Positions 4,773-5,347 of a stretch of DNA of 5,347 nucleotides are shown in pieces. The stretch's first letter is position 1. Each line of letters begins with the position of its first letter. Source of the DNA: an uncultured Eubacteriales bacterium (GTDB lineage: Bacteria; Bacillota; Clostridia; Oscillospirales; Acutalibacteraceae); the NCBI GenBank assembly GCA_934476025.1, contig CAKSNI010000089.1:1-5347 (forward strand), read 5' to 3'. A model generated the notes under the pieces. That model saw nothing but the letters and a program-made list of their open reading frames with translations, did no database searches and was not told where the DNA came from. The translations under genes were made by a program, and so were the position numbers.

Positions 4773-4791
4773 AGGTTGATTTCCGGTCGGT

Positions 4792-5347
4792 TCAGCCGAT
4801 CAGCTGTGCATTCTGATAAGCGGCCGGAATGGTGATTTTCAGTTTTTCGGCTACCGCTTTATTGATGATCGGGGTCGCCTCTTTGATGGTTTTCACCGCC
4901 ATGGTGGAGGCATCCTGCCCTTTGAGAACCTCTACCGCCATGTTGCCGGTGGTCTTTCCGAGAGCGATATAATCAATGGAAACCGAAGCCAGGCAGCCGT
5001 TTTTCACCTGTTCTTCTTCGGAGCCGTAGACCGGAATGCCGTTTTTATCGGCAGCCGCCAGTACCACGCTCAGGCTGTTCACCACATTGTTGTCGGTGAA
5101 ATTGTTGATGCAGTCTACTTTGGAAGCCAGATTCTCCGCCGCAGAGGGGATTTCGGCCGAGTTCTGGATGGCCGAAGCTACGACTTCGATGTTCTTTTCC
5201 TTGCAGATCTCTTTAAAACGGGCAAGGTTGGAAACCGAATTGTCTTCCGAAGAGGTATACAGAATTCCGATGGACCGGACATCCGGCTGCATCGACTGGA
5301 TCAGTTCGACCTGAGCGGTCAGATCCAGCACATCCGAAGTACCGGTG
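4792..5347 (-). CDS. ABC importer substrate-binding protein, TrpX/COG2984 type (partial, 5' end outside window)
   Basis: About 184 C-terminal residues of an extracytoplasmic solute-binding protein (ABC_sub_bind family, periplasmic-binding type I fold) are visible. The signal peptide, any lipobox and the first lobe lie right of the window. The frame stays open to the edge and reads GTSD before VLDLTAQ, a family-typical stretch, so the GTG at 5331 is an internal Val codon and not the start. Other visible marks are IGILYTSSED, NFTDNNVVNSLSVVLAAADKNGIPVYGSEEEQV, SIDYIALGKTTGNMAVEVLKG and the ending IPAAYQNAQLIG. Characterized relatives include streptococcal TrpX, which delivers tryptophan, but members of this family bind different ligands and no specificity can be read here. 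It is the first visible gene of the operon with the permease and ATPase genes. Confidence 0.9.
   Translation of the reverse strand, partial: TGTSDVLDLTAQVELIQSMQPDVRSIGILYTSSEDNSVSNLARFKEICKEKNIEVVASAIQNSAEIPSAAENLASKVDCINNFTDNNVVNSLSVVLAAADKNGIPVYGSEEEQVKNGCLASVSIDYIALGKTTGNMAVEVLKGQDASTMAVKTIKEATPIINKAVAEKLKITIPAAYQNAQLIG

Noticed and set aside
5329..5331. GTG as the start of the substrate-binding protein
   Set aside because: The frame stays open upstream and encodes the conserved GTSD stretch, and the signal peptide and first lobe are missing, so the gene continues past the window edge.

Overview
The window looks like a chromosomal segment of an anaerobic, moderate-GC Gram-positive bacterium, most likely a Clostridia (Oscillospiraceae-like) lineage. 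This is inferred from a PerR-type regulator next to a reverse rubrerythrin and a rubredoxin, from strong GGAGG-type ribosome binding sites, from a YerB/DUF3048 lipoprotein, and from a TrpXYZ-type ABC importer. No housekeeping marker allows a firmer placement.

Left part (+ strand, 1-1310): a terminator of an upstream gene (7-41) is followed by a strong sigma-A-type promoter (90-117). A near-perfect palindrome (119-141) sits at the predicted transcription start. Then come three closely spaced genes, perR, rbr (reverse rubrerythrin) and rubredoxin. Together they read as one peroxide-defence operon: PerR senses peroxide and probably represses its own operon, rubrerythrin reduces hydrogen peroxide, and rubredoxin carries the electrons. 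The rubredoxin has a C-x-C first metal-binding loop in place of the usual C-x-x-C.

Middle part (1311-1753): a 443-nt stretch lies between convergent genes and has no convincing gene, but it is packed with inverted repeats. A 28-nt palindromic terminator hairpin is present twice (27/28 identical), as direct copies flanking 345 nt. Between the copies lie a multibranch-foldable block (1391-1501) and a string of hairpins (1576-1712). This is the most unusual part of the window and may be a dispersed repeat element or a structured RNA.

Right part (- strand, 1754-5347): transcription runs right to left. A substrate-binding protein (cut by the window edge), a permease and a GTG-started ATPase form an ABC importer operon of the TrpXYZ/COG2984-COG4120-COG1101 type. 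A 17-bp perfect hairpin separates the binding-protein gene from the permease gene. Downstream, a YerB/DUF3048 lipoprotein gene has its own promoter, whose spacer holds a 12-bp palindrome. The substrate of the importer cannot be read from the visible sequence.
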